Made by a program: the position numbers and the translations under genes. DNA of 64,000 nucleotides from Bartonella sp. HY328 (lineage in GTDB: Bacteria; Pseudomonadota; Alphaproteobacteria; Rhizobiales; Rhizobiaceae): contig NZ_CP104884.1 in the NCBI RefSeq assembly GCF_025449335.1, positions 62,001 to 126,000 of the forward strand, read 5' to 3'. The stretch's first letter is position 1. Each line of letters starts with the position of its first letter. This document shows positions 1 to 8,886 of this stretch, piece after piece. The notes under the pieces are model-generated. The model worked only from the letters and a program-made list of their open reading frames with translations, had not been told where the DNA came from and made no database searches.

Positions 1-439
1 CCAATTCATCAATATTATCTTTGGTAAAGCCATATTCTGTCAAAGTGGCCGCATTACCAAGGCCAAGTTTGACAACACGTTGAATAGACCATGCATAATC
101 AGCTGCGGTTGCAACACGGCCATCATCAAATTTCAAATTATCACGCAAATGAAATGTCAAGGTCTTAGCATCATCGGAAATATCCCATGATTGCGCTAGG
201 GCAGGTAAAACATTTGTCGGATCTTTGGGGTCAAATTGCACCAAAGCATCACAGGTATTTTGCAATATTTCTGCCGTAACTACTTCAACCGTTTGAGCAG
301 GGTCAAAAGAGCTAATTGCATCAATATTCCAAGCCATAATTAATGCATTTGGCGGGGTTTGTGCTTGTAGCGGTGAGCCAGATGACAAAGTTAATCCAGT
401 CATAGTGGCAAGAGCTAGAAAATGATTTAATTTAGACAT
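1..439 (-). CDS. Peptide ABC transporter substrate-binding protein, N-terminal part (cut by window edge)
   Basis: Only the first 146 codons are present; the gene runs off the left edge. The start ATG (439-437) sits behind a GGGAGG ribosome site. The product opens with an export signal (about residues 1-27, hydrophobic core FLALATMTGLTLSSG, then a QAQ cleavage region) and continues with a family 5 extracellular solute-binding (DppA/OppA) fold: MAWNIDAISSFDPAQ, then LRDNLKFDDGR, then VVKLGLGNAATLTEYGFTK. These blocks match the two downstream genes almost word for word, so it is the third member of a tandem set. It would bind peptides in the periplasm. No permease or ATPase partner lies inside the window; they may lie to the left. 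Family assignment is firm, exact ligand unknown. Confidence 0.9.
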   Translation of the reverse strand, partial: MSKLNHFLALATMTGLTLSSGSPLQAQTPPNALIMAWNIDAISSFDPAQTVEVVTAEILQNTCDALVQFDPKDPTNVLPALAQSWDISDDAKTLTFHLRDNLKFDDGRVATAADYAWSIQRVVKLGLGNAATLTEYGFTKDNIDEL

Positions 440-471
440 GAGGCCTCCCATTATTATCCTGACGATAATTG

Positions 472-2094
472 CTATTTTTGTGCTAAATTATAATAAACTC
501 TAAACCCATTCCAGGTCCAATTATGGAGTTTTTTATTAAGCCCTGCGACGTAATAGCTTTGGAATATATATGCTATTGGACCATTTTCAAACATGTCACG
601 CTGTAGCTCAAAATATAATTGTTGACGTTTTTCTCGATCTTTCTCAAATAAAGCTTGCATGACTTTTTTATTGACATCTTCATTATAATAACCAACACGC
701 CAGCTTGGATACATGCTTTGTTTTGCATCTGGCCTATTATCAGGATTATAAAGCATACGCGAGGCATTACCATGAGCATCGGGAACGGTGGCTTGCCAAG
801 CCATCATGGAAGTATCAAATTCACGAGCGCGCACACGGCTGAAAAGCTGGTTATTGGCCATGCGTTCAATATTTATTTTTATCCCAACTTTGCTCGCATT
901 ATCTTGGATTGATTGAGCGATTGGCGCCGTATAGGGCAAGCTGCCAATCAGCATATTCACTTCAAATCCATTTTCATATCCAGCCTCTAACAATAAGGAT
1001 CTTGCTTTTTCAATATCGAGTTTAAAAGGTTCGCCTTGTTTTTCATCAAGTGCGCCAAAAGCACCGAGCTGCACAAAACTGGCTCTTGCTATACCAATAT
1101 CCTTGATAACAGTATCGGCAATTGCCTGATAATCGATAAGATAGCGCATTGCTAAACGCACTTTGGGATGCGAAAATGCGCGATGACCATTATTTAAATT
1201 TAAAAAAACCAATTGTGGACGCAATGTCCGTACACTATTGATTTTATTCTGGCCTGCCAAATCCCTCATATCCTCGGGGGAAAGGTCGCGGGCAACATCA
1301 ACATCACCTTTTTCAAGCAATAGTCTTTGCGTTCCAGCTTCTGTCACATGTCTAATCAGAATATTGCTTAACTTGGGTGCTTCGCCCCAATATTGATCAT
1401 TGGCTTGTAATTGTACGACTTCACTTGGGTTCCAACGTATTAATCTATAAGGACCAACACAATCCATGTGGGTAGCTAAATATTTATTACCAAAATCGCC
1501 GCTAACTTCATTTGCCAATATAGCTTGCTTATTTAAAAGAACCGAAACGCGATTGGCACCAATTGCCGTCAAAAACAAATCCAAAGGATAGGGTTTATCA
1601 AGCTTGATAACCAGTGTATATGGGTCCGTTGCAGTTACAGCTGTATCAATAGTTTCCTTTGTAAAACCATATTCGGTTAAAGTTGCAGCATTACCAAGAC
1701 CAAGTTTAATTACTCTTTGCAGTGACCATGCAAGATCATATGCGGTGGCGGGCTGTCCATCTGAAAATTTTAATGTCTTTCTTAGGTTAAATACAATCTC
1801 TAAACCATCATCGCTAAGGTGCCAGCTTTCAGCTAATGCTGGAATAACCTTAGTTTCATTGTCAGGATCAAGATTGACAAGGCTGCTGCAAATATTCATT
1901 AAAATTTCATTGGAGACCACCTCACCAATTTGGGCTGGATCAAAGGTGCTGATTGCATCAATATTCCAAGCCATGACTAAGGTATTATCGGGGGTGGCAG
2001 CCGTTGCCATCAGGCAATTTGCAGAAACAAAACTACCTCCTAAAATAATTTTAGCCAATATTGATTTGAATAAATTCCCATTTTTAACTTTCAT
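472..2094 (-). CDS. Peptide ABC transporter substrate-binding protein (DppA/OppA family)
   Basis: Periplasmic binding protein of family 5, about 540 residues, the normal family length. I start it at the ATG at 2094 because AAGGGG lies just upstream on the coding strand; an in-frame ATG at 2127 would add 11 residues in front of the signal peptide and has no comparable site. The signal peptide has a charged start (MKVKNGNLFK) and a hydrophobic core ending near ANCLMATAA. The mature part carries the MAWNIDAISTFDPAQ block, LRKTLKFSDGQPATAYD, the repeated motif GTQRLLLEKGDVDVARDLSPED, and the C-terminal ENGPIAYIFQSYYVAGL. It is clearly paralogous to the neighbours on both sides. Gene spacing is tight (32-35 bp), so the three are probably cotranscribed. 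Ligand is inferred to be peptides from the peptidases downstream; not proven. Confidence 0.9.
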   Translation of the reverse strand: MKVKNGNLFKSILAKIILGGSFVSANCLMATAATPDNTLVMAWNIDAISTFDPAQIGEVVSNEILMNICSSLVNLDPDNETKVIPALAESWHLSDDGLEIVFNLRKTLKFSDGQPATAYDLAWSLQRVIKLGLGNAATLTEYGFTKETIDTAVTATDPYTLVIKLDKPYPLDLFLTAIGANRVSVLLNKQAILANEVSGDFGNKYLATHMDCVGPYRLIRWNPSEVVQLQANDQYWGEAPKLSNILIRHVTEAGTQRLLLEKGDVDVARDLSPEDMRDLAGQNKINSVRTLRPQLVFLNLNNGHRAFSHPKVRLAMRYLIDYQAIADTVIKDIGIARASFVQLGAFGALDEKQGEPFKLDIEKARSLLLEAGYENGFEVNMLIGSLPYTAPIAQSIQDNASKVGIKINIERMANNQLFSRVRAREFDTSMMAWQATVPDAHGNASRMLYNPDNRPDAKQSMYPSWRVGYYNEDVNKKVMQALFEKDREKRQQLYFELQRDMFENGPIAYIFQSYYVAGLNKKLHNWTWNGFRVYYNLAQK

Positions 2095-2129
2095 GACGTT
2101 CCCCTTCATGGTTGGATTTTTATCCAATT

Positions 2130-3761
2130 TTATTTTTCAGCTAGATCATAAAATGCTCGATACCCATTCCAAACCCATTTTTTTATCTCTGGACGGAGGC
2201 CAGCAACATTATACAGTTGGAAAATATATGCCTGTGGCCCTTTTTCAAACATTTCCTTTTGTAAATCAAAATAGCGTTGCTCACGCTTTTGTGGGTCTTT
2301 TTCAAATAAAGCAGCGAGTATTTCGTTATTTACATTTTCATCAAAATAGGACGCACGCCAGCTTGGATAGCCAGCATTTTTCGCCTCCAATCGATTATCG
2401 GGGTTATAAATGAGACGCGAGGCATTGCTATGGGCATCAGGCACAGAAGCGGCCCAACCATACATCGCCGTTTGAAATTCGCGACTACGCACCTTGGAAA
2501 AAAGCTGCGAATTTGCCATGCGCTCTATTTTTAATTTCACGCCAATTTTTGACGCATTGTCTTGGATAGACTGAGCAATGGGTGATGAATAAGGATGTGT
2601 ACCGATTAAAACACTCGCCTCAAAGCCATCCTTATATCCAGCTTCTACCAATAATGATTTGGCTTTTTCAATATCTAAAGAAAAGGGCTGGCCTTGCGCT
2701 TCATCCAATGCGCCAAATGCTCCCAATTGCACAAAACTTGCTCGTGTTACGCCAACGCCTTTTAGTACAGTTTTAGACAGTCCCTCATAATCAATGAGAT
2801 AGCGCATTGCCAAACGTACTTTTTCGTTAGAAAATATTGGATCCGCTGTATTAAACGACCAATGATTAAGTGTCGGCCGTAATATCCGACTAACCACGAC
2901 ATCGGTGTTTTTTTCAAGATCATTTACATCTTCAGGCGTAAGATCACGGGCAACATCAATATCGCCCTTTTCCAATAAAAGCCGCTGGGTTCCTGGTTCA
3001 CCGACATGGCGGATAAGGATTTGCCTGAGCTTTGGCGCGGCACCCCAATAGTTTTTATTTACCGTAAGCAAAACACCTTCGCCGGCATTCCACCTTTGTA
3101 ATTCATAAGGGCCAACACAGGCTGTATGGGTTATCAAATATTGATTGCCAAAATCGCCATTTTTCTCGTTTTGCATAATTGTTTCGCGATCAAGAGCACT
3201 TGCAACACGATTGGCACCAATGGCGGTAAGCGTTAATTGAGGTGGATAGGGCTTATCAAATTTTAAAATTAAAGTCTTGTCATCAATAGCCTTTACTGCT
3301 TCATCAATATTATCAGCAGTTATGCCATATTCTTTTAAGGTTGCAGCATTGGCAAAATTTAACTTAACAACGCGTTTTAGCGCCCATTCAATGTCACTTG
3401 CACTTGCAGGCCGGCCATCTGCAAATTTTAAATCATCACGCAAATGAAACTTAATTTGGGTATTGTCTTGCGACACTTCCCAACTTTGCGCCAACATTGG
3501 TAATATTGCCTTTTCGTTATTAGGATCAATCGACACCAATGAATTACACATGTTTTGGAATATTTCATCGGTAACGACTTCAACAATTTGCGCCGGATCA
3601 AAAGTAATGATGGCGTCTATATTCCATGCAATAATAAGTGTATCTGACGGGGTTTTAGCGTTTGCATCAAACGGCAATGTACAAATAGTTGACCCTATCG
3701 CCCATATGCTTGCAAAAGTTAATAACTTGCTTTTAAAAGTTTTTATACAATATAACGCCAT
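2130..3761 (-). CDS. Peptide ABC transporter substrate-binding protein (DppA/OppA family), second full paralogue
   Basis: 543 residues. Signal peptide: MALYCIKTFKSKLLTFASIW followed by cleavage near DANAK. The mature protein starts TPSDTLIIAWNIDAIITFDPAQ and shares nearly all conserved blocks with the gene at 472-2094, including GTQRLLLEKGDIDVARDLTPED and the C-terminal KGPQAYIFQLYNVAGL. The ribosome site AAAGGG precedes the ATG. Its stop lies 35 bp before the next start, so it sits in the same transcript. Three tandem binding proteins of one family, followed upstream in the transcript by M20 and S9 peptidases, suggest an uptake and breakdown unit for several related peptides. The duplication could give different ligand preferences; this is inference. 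Confidence 0.9.
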   Translation of the reverse strand: MALYCIKTFKSKLLTFASIWAIGSTICTLPFDANAKTPSDTLIIAWNIDAIITFDPAQIVEVVTDEIFQNMCNSLVSIDPNNEKAILPMLAQSWEVSQDNTQIKFHLRDDLKFADGRPASASDIEWALKRVVKLNFANAATLKEYGITADNIDEAVKAIDDKTLILKFDKPYPPQLTLTAIGANRVASALDRETIMQNEKNGDFGNQYLITHTACVGPYELQRWNAGEGVLLTVNKNYWGAAPKLRQILIRHVGEPGTQRLLLEKGDIDVARDLTPEDVNDLEKNTDVVVSRILRPTLNHWSFNTADPIFSNEKVRLAMRYLIDYEGLSKTVLKGVGVTRASFVQLGAFGALDEAQGQPFSLDIEKAKSLLVEAGYKDGFEASVLIGTHPYSSPIAQSIQDNASKIGVKLKIERMANSQLFSKVRSREFQTAMYGWAASVPDAHSNASRLIYNPDNRLEAKNAGYPSWRASYFDENVNNEILAALFEKDPQKREQRYFDLQKEMFEKGPQAYIFQLYNVAGLRPEIKKWVWNGYRAFYDLAEK

Positions 3762-3832
3762 TGTTTTCCCTTTGCTAAACTCGTTCCCTAAACTATTTTA
3801 ATTCATTTATTGATATCACTTACTGTAAATTT

Positions 3833-5263
3833 CTATTCTAGATTTGTTGGTTTTGGTTGTATTGGCGGCTTTACGTCAGCTGGAATTGGGCAAATATAAG
3901 GAGTTTTTGCCAAACGCTTTTTATGGTCATTCTTTATTTCTTGCATCAAGACAGGATCGCGTAAAACATCCAATCCAGTGCCCGCCATGACTTTGGCTGC
4001 ATAGAGCATTCCTTTATGGGCAGCAGGTGCTTTGCCTTGTGCGGTAATTTGCCAAGAATGGCCCGGTGTTCCAATGGCATGGGTTGCAATTTTTGCTTCA
4101 ACAGTTGGCACCACCCAGCTAACATCACCAACATCGGTTGAGCCAATCATTGGCACACCTTGTTGCGTATAAGGAATAACATAATCACATAGGGGCTTTT
4201 GCAAATCCAAAGCCTGCCCTACCCTTAAATAATCGGTTTCTATTTCCTGTGCGCTCAAGGTTGCTTGGATTTCTGCGGCAAATTTACGATCTTTTTCATC
4301 AAAAGCTACACCGCCAAGGCAATGCATATTCTTATCCATAACTTCTTGAAGCGGTGTATTGGGCAGCATATTAGAAACGGCACTCATGATGGAAATATCA
4401 ACTTTAGTTTCCGTCATCATCGCCGCGCCATAAGCAATCTTTTTAACTCTTTCATTAAGATCAAGCATTCCAGATAAGTTGGACGAGCGAATAGCATAAC
4501 GCACCCACGCCTTTCCCTGCACAACATTAGGGGCAACGCCGCCAGCATCAAGATATGCATAATGAATGCGTGAATCTGAGGGAACATGCTCGCGTAAATA
4601 ATTGACACCAACATTCATCAATTCAACCGCATCAAGTGCACTGCGGCCAAGATGGGGTGATGCTGCGGCATGGGATGTGCGGCCGGTAAATTTAAAATCC
4701 ATCCTTGTATTTGCAAGAGACAGGGATTCACCAACACGGGTAAAAGAGGCAGGATGCCATGTAATGGCAATATCAACATCATCAAATGCGCCAGCTCGTG
4801 CCATATAGGCCTTTGCTGCGCCCCCCTCCTCTGCTGGGCAACCATAATAACGCACGCGCCCAGCAGTACCCGTTTCTATAAGCCAGTCCTTAACAGCTGC
4901 CGCCGCAAGCAGCGCCGCAGAGCCTAACAGATTATGGCCGCAGCCATGACCATTGCCATTTCCTTCAAGGGGGCGATATTGGGCGATATTGGCCTCTTGG
5001 CTAAGGCCGGGAAGAGCATCATATTCACCCAAAAATGCAATAATAGGCCCCCCTTCACCGGCCTCGCCGATGATGGCGGTGGGAATACCTGCTACATTTT
5101 CATGAAGTTTAAAGCCTTCCGCTTCTAGCATTTTTTTATGCTCAAGCACCGATCTATATTCTGTATAGGCAATTTCAGGCATGCCCCAAACGCGGTCGCT
5201 TAATCCTTCATAATCGCTACGCTTTTCCTCAATAATATCCCAAACGCGTTCACTGTTTTGCAT
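3833..5263 (-). CDS. M20 family amidohydrolase (AbgB-like), copy A
   Basis: 476-residue metal-dependent amidohydrolase of the M20 family, closest in architecture to the aminobenzoyl-glutamate utilisation subunit B type. Visible metal and active-site blocks: HGCGH at 106-110, the general-base pair E145-E146 in GCPAEEGG, H170 in TWHP, and GHSW near 401-404. The inserted dimerisation (lid) domain spans roughly residues 185-310. It is cytoplasmic (no signal). The protein is nearly identical to the next gene (5310-6740) except for a patch at 253-294 and single changes at 129, 188, 191, 193, 305, 315, 324, 473 and 476. It would cleave an amide or N-acyl amino acid or peptide bond after import; substrate unknown. 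The ribosome site is a short GGGGAAG. Confidence 0.9.
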   Translation of the reverse strand: MQNSERVWDIIEEKRSDYEGLSDRVWGMPEIAYTEYRSVLEHKKMLEAEGFKLHENVAGIPTAIIGEAGEGGPIIAFLGEYDALPGLSQEANIAQYRPLEGNGNGHGCGHNLLGSAALLAAAAVKDWLIETGTAGRVRYYGCPAEEGGAAKAYMARAGAFDDVDIAITWHPASFTRVGESLSLANTRMDFKFTGRTSHAAASPHLGRSALDAVELMNVGVNYLREHVPSDSRIHYAYLDAGGVAPNVVQGKAWVRYAIRSSNLSGMLDLNERVKKIAYGAAMMTETKVDISIMSAVSNMLPNTPLQEVMDKNMHCLGGVAFDEKDRKFAAEIQATLSAQEIETDYLRVGQALDLQKPLCDYVIPYTQQGVPMIGSTDVGDVSWVVPTVEAKIATHAIGTPGHSWQITAQGKAPAAHKGMLYAAKVMAGTGLDVLRDPVLMQEIKNDHKKRLAKTPYICPIPADVKPPIQPKPTNLE

Positions 5264-5309
5264 TTTCTTCCCCTATTATTTAATACGTTAGAATTGTAAG
5301 AATATGGGC

Positions 5310-6740
5310 TTAAACAAGGTCGCTTGGTTTTGGTTGTATTGGCGGCTTTACGTCAGCTGGAATTGGGCAAATATAAGGAGTTTTTGCTAAACGCTTTTTA
5401 TGGTCATTCTTGATTTCTTGCATCAAGACAGGATCGCGTAAAACATCCAACCCAGTACCCGCCATGACTTTGGCTGCATAGAGCATTCCTTTATGGGCAG
5501 CAGGTGCTTTGCCTTGTGCGGTAATTTGCCAAGAATGGCCAGGTGTTCCAATGGCATGGGTTGCAATTTTTGCTTCAACAGTTGGCACCACCCAGCTTAC
5601 ATCACCAACATCGGTTGAGCCAATCATTGGCACACCTTGTTGCGTATAAGGGATGACATAATCACATAAGGGCTTTTGCAAATCCAAAGCCTGCCCTACC
5701 CTTAAATAATCGGTTTCTATTTCTTGTGCGCTCAAGGTTGCTTGGATTTCTGCCGCAAATTTACGATCTTGTTCATCAAAAGCTACACCGCCAAGGCGAT
5801 GCATATTCTTATCCATAACTTCTTGAAATGGCGTATTGGGCAGCATATTAGAAACGGCACCGCGTACCTTAATCTCGACACTTGTTTCGGTCATCATCGC
5901 CGCGCCTTCTGCAACTTTGCGGATGCGTTCATTAAGTTCAACAACCGCTGAATTATTCGCACCGCGAATAGAATAGCGTATAATGGCTTTTCCCTGCACA
6001 ACATTAGGAGCAACACCGCCGGCATCAAGATAGGCATAATGAATGCGTGAATCTGAAGGAACATGCTCGCGCAAATAATTGACACCAACATTCATCAATT
6101 CAACCGCATCAAGTGCACTACGGCCAAGATGGGGTGAAGCTGCGGCATGGGATGTGCGGCCAGAAAAAATAAAATCCGTACGCGTATTAGCAAGAGACAG
6201 AGATTCACCAACACGGGTAAAAGAGGCAGGATGCCACGTTATGGCAATATCAACATCATCAAATGCGCCAGCTCGTGCCATATAGGCCTTAGCTGCGCCT
6301 CCCTCTTCTGCTGGGCAACCATAATAGCGCACACGCCCAGCAGTACCCGTTTCTTTAAGCCAATCCTTAACAGCTGCCGCCGCAAGCAGCGCCGCAGAGC
6401 CTAACAGATTATGGCCGCAGCCATGACCATTGCCATTTCCCTCAAGGGGGCGATATTGGGCGATATTTGCCTCTTGGCTAAGGCCAGGAAGAGCATCATA
6501 TTCACCCAAAAATGCAATAATAGGCCCCCCTTCACCGGCCTCGCCGATGATGGCGGTGGGAATACCTGCTACATTTTCATGAAGTTTAAAGCCTTCCGCT
6601 TCTAGCATTTTTTTATGCTCAAGCACCGATCTATATTCTGTATAGGCAATTTCAGGCATACCCCAAACGCGGTCGCTTAATCCTTCATAATCGCTACGCT
6701 TTTCCTCAATAATATCCCAAACGCGTTCACTATTTTGCAT
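5310..6740 (-). CDS. M20 family amidohydrolase (AbgB-like), copy B
   Basis: 476 residues, same length as copy A, offset by 1477 bp in direct tandem. All metal-site blocks are kept: HGCGH 106-110, E145-E146, H170. The two copies are almost identical at the protein level before residue 188 and after 324, and their DNA is nearly the same there, while residues 253-294 differ at roughly half of the positions (copy B reads AIIRYSIRGANNSAVVELNE where copy A reads AWVRYAIRSSNLSGMLDLNE). This patch falls in the lid/dimerisation domain, which in M20 enzymes closes over the active site. Both copies look intact, so the pair probably works on two related substrates. Identity drops sharply just outside the coding frames. 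See the finding on gene conversion. Confidence 0.9.
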   Translation of the reverse strand: MQNSERVWDIIEEKRSDYEGLSDRVWGMPEIAYTEYRSVLEHKKMLEAEGFKLHENVAGIPTAIIGEAGEGGPIIAFLGEYDALPGLSQEANIAQYRPLEGNGNGHGCGHNLLGSAALLAAAAVKDWLKETGTAGRVRYYGCPAEEGGAAKAYMARAGAFDDVDIAITWHPASFTRVGESLSLANTRTDFIFSGRTSHAAASPHLGRSALDAVELMNVGVNYLREHVPSDSRIHYAYLDAGGVAPNVVQGKAIIRYSIRGANNSAVVELNERIRKVAEGAAMMTETSVEIKVRGAVSNMLPNTPFQEVMDKNMHRLGGVAFDEQDRKFAAEIQATLSAQEIETDYLRVGQALDLQKPLCDYVIPYTQQGVPMIGSTDVGDVSWVVPTVEAKIATHAIGTPGHSWQITAQGKAPAAHKGMLYAAKVMAGTGLDVLRDPVLMQEIKNDHKKRLAKTPYICPIPADVKPPIQPKPSDLV

Positions 6741-6769
6741 TTTCTTCCCTTTTTAATGTTTCAACATTT

Positions 6770-8578
6770 TTAAAGATGACGCTGCCAAAAATTTGCAACC
6801 GCAGTAAAAACATTGATGCGATTATGTTGTTTTAAAAAACCATGCCCTTCTTTTGGAATACGCAAATATTCAACCTCTTTGCCTAACCCGCGTAAGCATG
6901 AATAAACCATTTCACTTTCACATGGGGTTACCCTTGGATCCTCAAGACCATGAGCTAGAAAAAGCGGCGCATTGATTGCGCCAATCATATGAATGGGTGA
7001 AAACTCTTTAAGTTGTTTGCCCATGCTTTCTATGTCACCATATTCCGCCTCGCGTAAACGTCTGCGCCATGGGCCTGTGGTTTCCAAAAGAGTATGAAAA
7101 TTGGCAATGCCATAAAAATCAACGCCAGCCTTCCATAAATCAGGATAACGTGTCATGGCAGCAAGAACCATAAAACCGCCATAGGATTGTCCGCAAATCC
7201 CTATCCGGCTTTCGTCAATATCGTCCTTGCTGGCAACATCTAATCGGATATTGATGAGATCAAGGACGCTATTTAACCTTAATTTTTGATCGTCTAATTC
7301 GCTATATGCACGGCCATATCCAGTTGAACCACGAACATTGGGAGCAATAATAGCTATCCCTTGAGCAAGATAATATTGGATATCTGCCCGAAAATTTGGC
7401 TGCCATTGCGACTCTGGACCACCATGAACAAAAATAATAGCTGGAAAACCTGCGAGTGGCGGCTTTTGGTCCGGCATATATATAAAATAAGGGACTTCTA
7501 ATCCGTCAAAACTTTTAATACTCGCCACCATAGGCTGTCGTGAAGGAGGTAAAATGTTATTTTTTAACGGTGCCTGCTCTTCAAATATTTCACTATTTAA
7601 ATCATAAATCCAAATGGAAGGAGCAACATTTGGCGCTTCTATACAAAGCAATAATTTTTGGCCATCCTCTAACCAGTCGATAGATTGAATAACACCGGCA
7701 AAAGGTAAATTGACCATGCGTGTTGTCTCACCAATGATATCGTAAATAATGAAACGACACCATCCATCATCAATATAACTGATAGCCAAATCTTTTTGAT
7801 TACTGGATAAGGCAAATAAATCAATGTCTTTATTTTCCAGCAAAAAAACTTGCTGAAGGTCGATTTTTCCTGAAGATTTTTTGGCTATATGAAAAAAATC
7901 GTGGCTCTGGTCGGTGATGAGTAAAATGTCGCCATTTGCAGTTGATTTTATATTTTTATAGCGTGCCTTGCCACTATGCGGCAAATAATTTTGATATTCA
8001 CCACTTAAAAGATCGAGCCGAAAAATATCCTGATCAAAGGATGAGCGGTTTGAATCAAGAATTAAAATCGCATTGTCTTTTTCAATAAAACTCATTGCCG
8101 TGCGATAGCCATCACCCTCATAGACGCATCTCGCCTGCCCATCGTCAACAGACATTACATAAATTGCCATGGAAAATTTGTCGTTAAGATTAGCCGAATA
8201 GGCAATCGACTTGCCATCTTTAGACCAACACCCCCAATCATGGCGGGTTAATGGGTCTGAGGTTAGTGCCCTTGAGGAATTTGAGCCAGCATCATAAAGC
8301 CAAATTTGTAACCGCTCATCGCCACCATTATCGGTTAGAAAAATTAAATCATGCGACAAAGGACGAAAAGATATTTTATATATATTACCGCAATGATCGG
8401 TAATTTGGATTTTTTTATTTGTTTGGCGATCAAGCAACCAAATTTGATAGCTGCCGCTAAAATTGCTGCGCCAAGCCAAAAACCGTTTATCATCCGATAA
8501 AATAGGATTAAGTTGCGAAAAGATCGCAATATAATCTGCCATATCTTTAAAATTATTATCAAATGGTGTCACTGGCAT
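6770..8578 (-). CDS. S9 family prolyl oligopeptidase / acylaminoacyl peptidase
   Basis: 602-residue serine peptidase. I start at the ATG at 8578 because GGGAG lies 7-8 bases upstream; an upstream ATG at 8602 overlaps that site. The N-terminal half (to about residue 340) is a TolB/WD-like propeller with repeated SxDG...I.Y/ISYIDDG type strands. The C-terminal alpha/beta hydrolase holds the oxyanion segment FVHGGPESQW, the nucleophile S465 in GQSYGGF, D547 in GLEDPR and H579 in EGHGF, a complete triad. No signal peptide, so it acts in the cytoplasm, presumably trimming short peptides delivered by the importers encoded next to it. It ends 29 bp before the upstream M20 gene and is probably part of the same transcript. 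Prolyl versus acylaminoacyl preference cannot be told from sequence. Confidence 0.9.
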   Translation of the reverse strand: MPVTPFDNNFKDMADYIAIFSQLNPILSDDKRFLAWRSNFSGSYQIWLLDRQTNKKIQITDHCGNIYKISFRPLSHDLIFLTDNGGDERLQIWLYDAGSNSSRALTSDPLTRHDWGCWSKDGKSIAYSANLNDKFSMAIYVMSVDDGQARCVYEGDGYRTAMSFIEKDNAILILDSNRSSFDQDIFRLDLLSGEYQNYLPHSGKARYKNIKSTANGDILLITDQSHDFFHIAKKSSGKIDLQQVFLLENKDIDLFALSSNQKDLAISYIDDGWCRFIIYDIIGETTRMVNLPFAGVIQSIDWLEDGQKLLLCIEAPNVAPSIWIYDLNSEIFEEQAPLKNNILPPSRQPMVASIKSFDGLEVPYFIYMPDQKPPLAGFPAIIFVHGGPESQWQPNFRADIQYYLAQGIAIIAPNVRGSTGYGRAYSELDDQKLRLNSVLDLINIRLDVASKDDIDESRIGICGQSYGGFMVLAAMTRYPDLWKAGVDFYGIANFHTLLETTGPWRRRLREAEYGDIESMGKQLKEFSPIHMIGAINAPLFLAHGLEDPRVTPCESEMVYSCLRGLGKEVEYLRIPKEGHGFLKQHNRINVFTAVANFWQRHL

Positions 8579-8886
8579 ATTCAACTCCCAAAATACCGCC
8601 ATTCCATATTGAATATTATCAAATATATTTTTATTGAATCAACCGAATAAACGACGTAACCGGTTGATTTAGTTCCCTTTTTATGTTTATTGGGGTCTTT
8701 TATACTGTCATTAAAATTTATAAATATTTTTTTGACAATTTTGACAGTTCATGCCCCATTTTATTATTTTAAATTAGGCTGTAGATTTTTAAATGTCCAG
8801 TTTTAAATGTATGGTCATTTATCATCAAAGACCTTAACCTTAATGATAAGGATTAGCTACATTAAGTTTATTGCCATTGCTGACTT
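8579..8886. other. Intergenic region with inverted repeat
   Basis: AT-rich spacer between the S9 peptidase and the upstream M20 gene, both on the minus strand. It holds a perfect 9-bp inverted repeat, AATCAACCG at 8637-8645 and CGGTTGATT at 8661-8669, with a 15-base loop, about 60 bp upstream of the S9 start. It has no U-run on either side, so an operator or leader hairpin is more likely than a terminator. No gene or RNA is recognised here. Confidence 0.35.
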
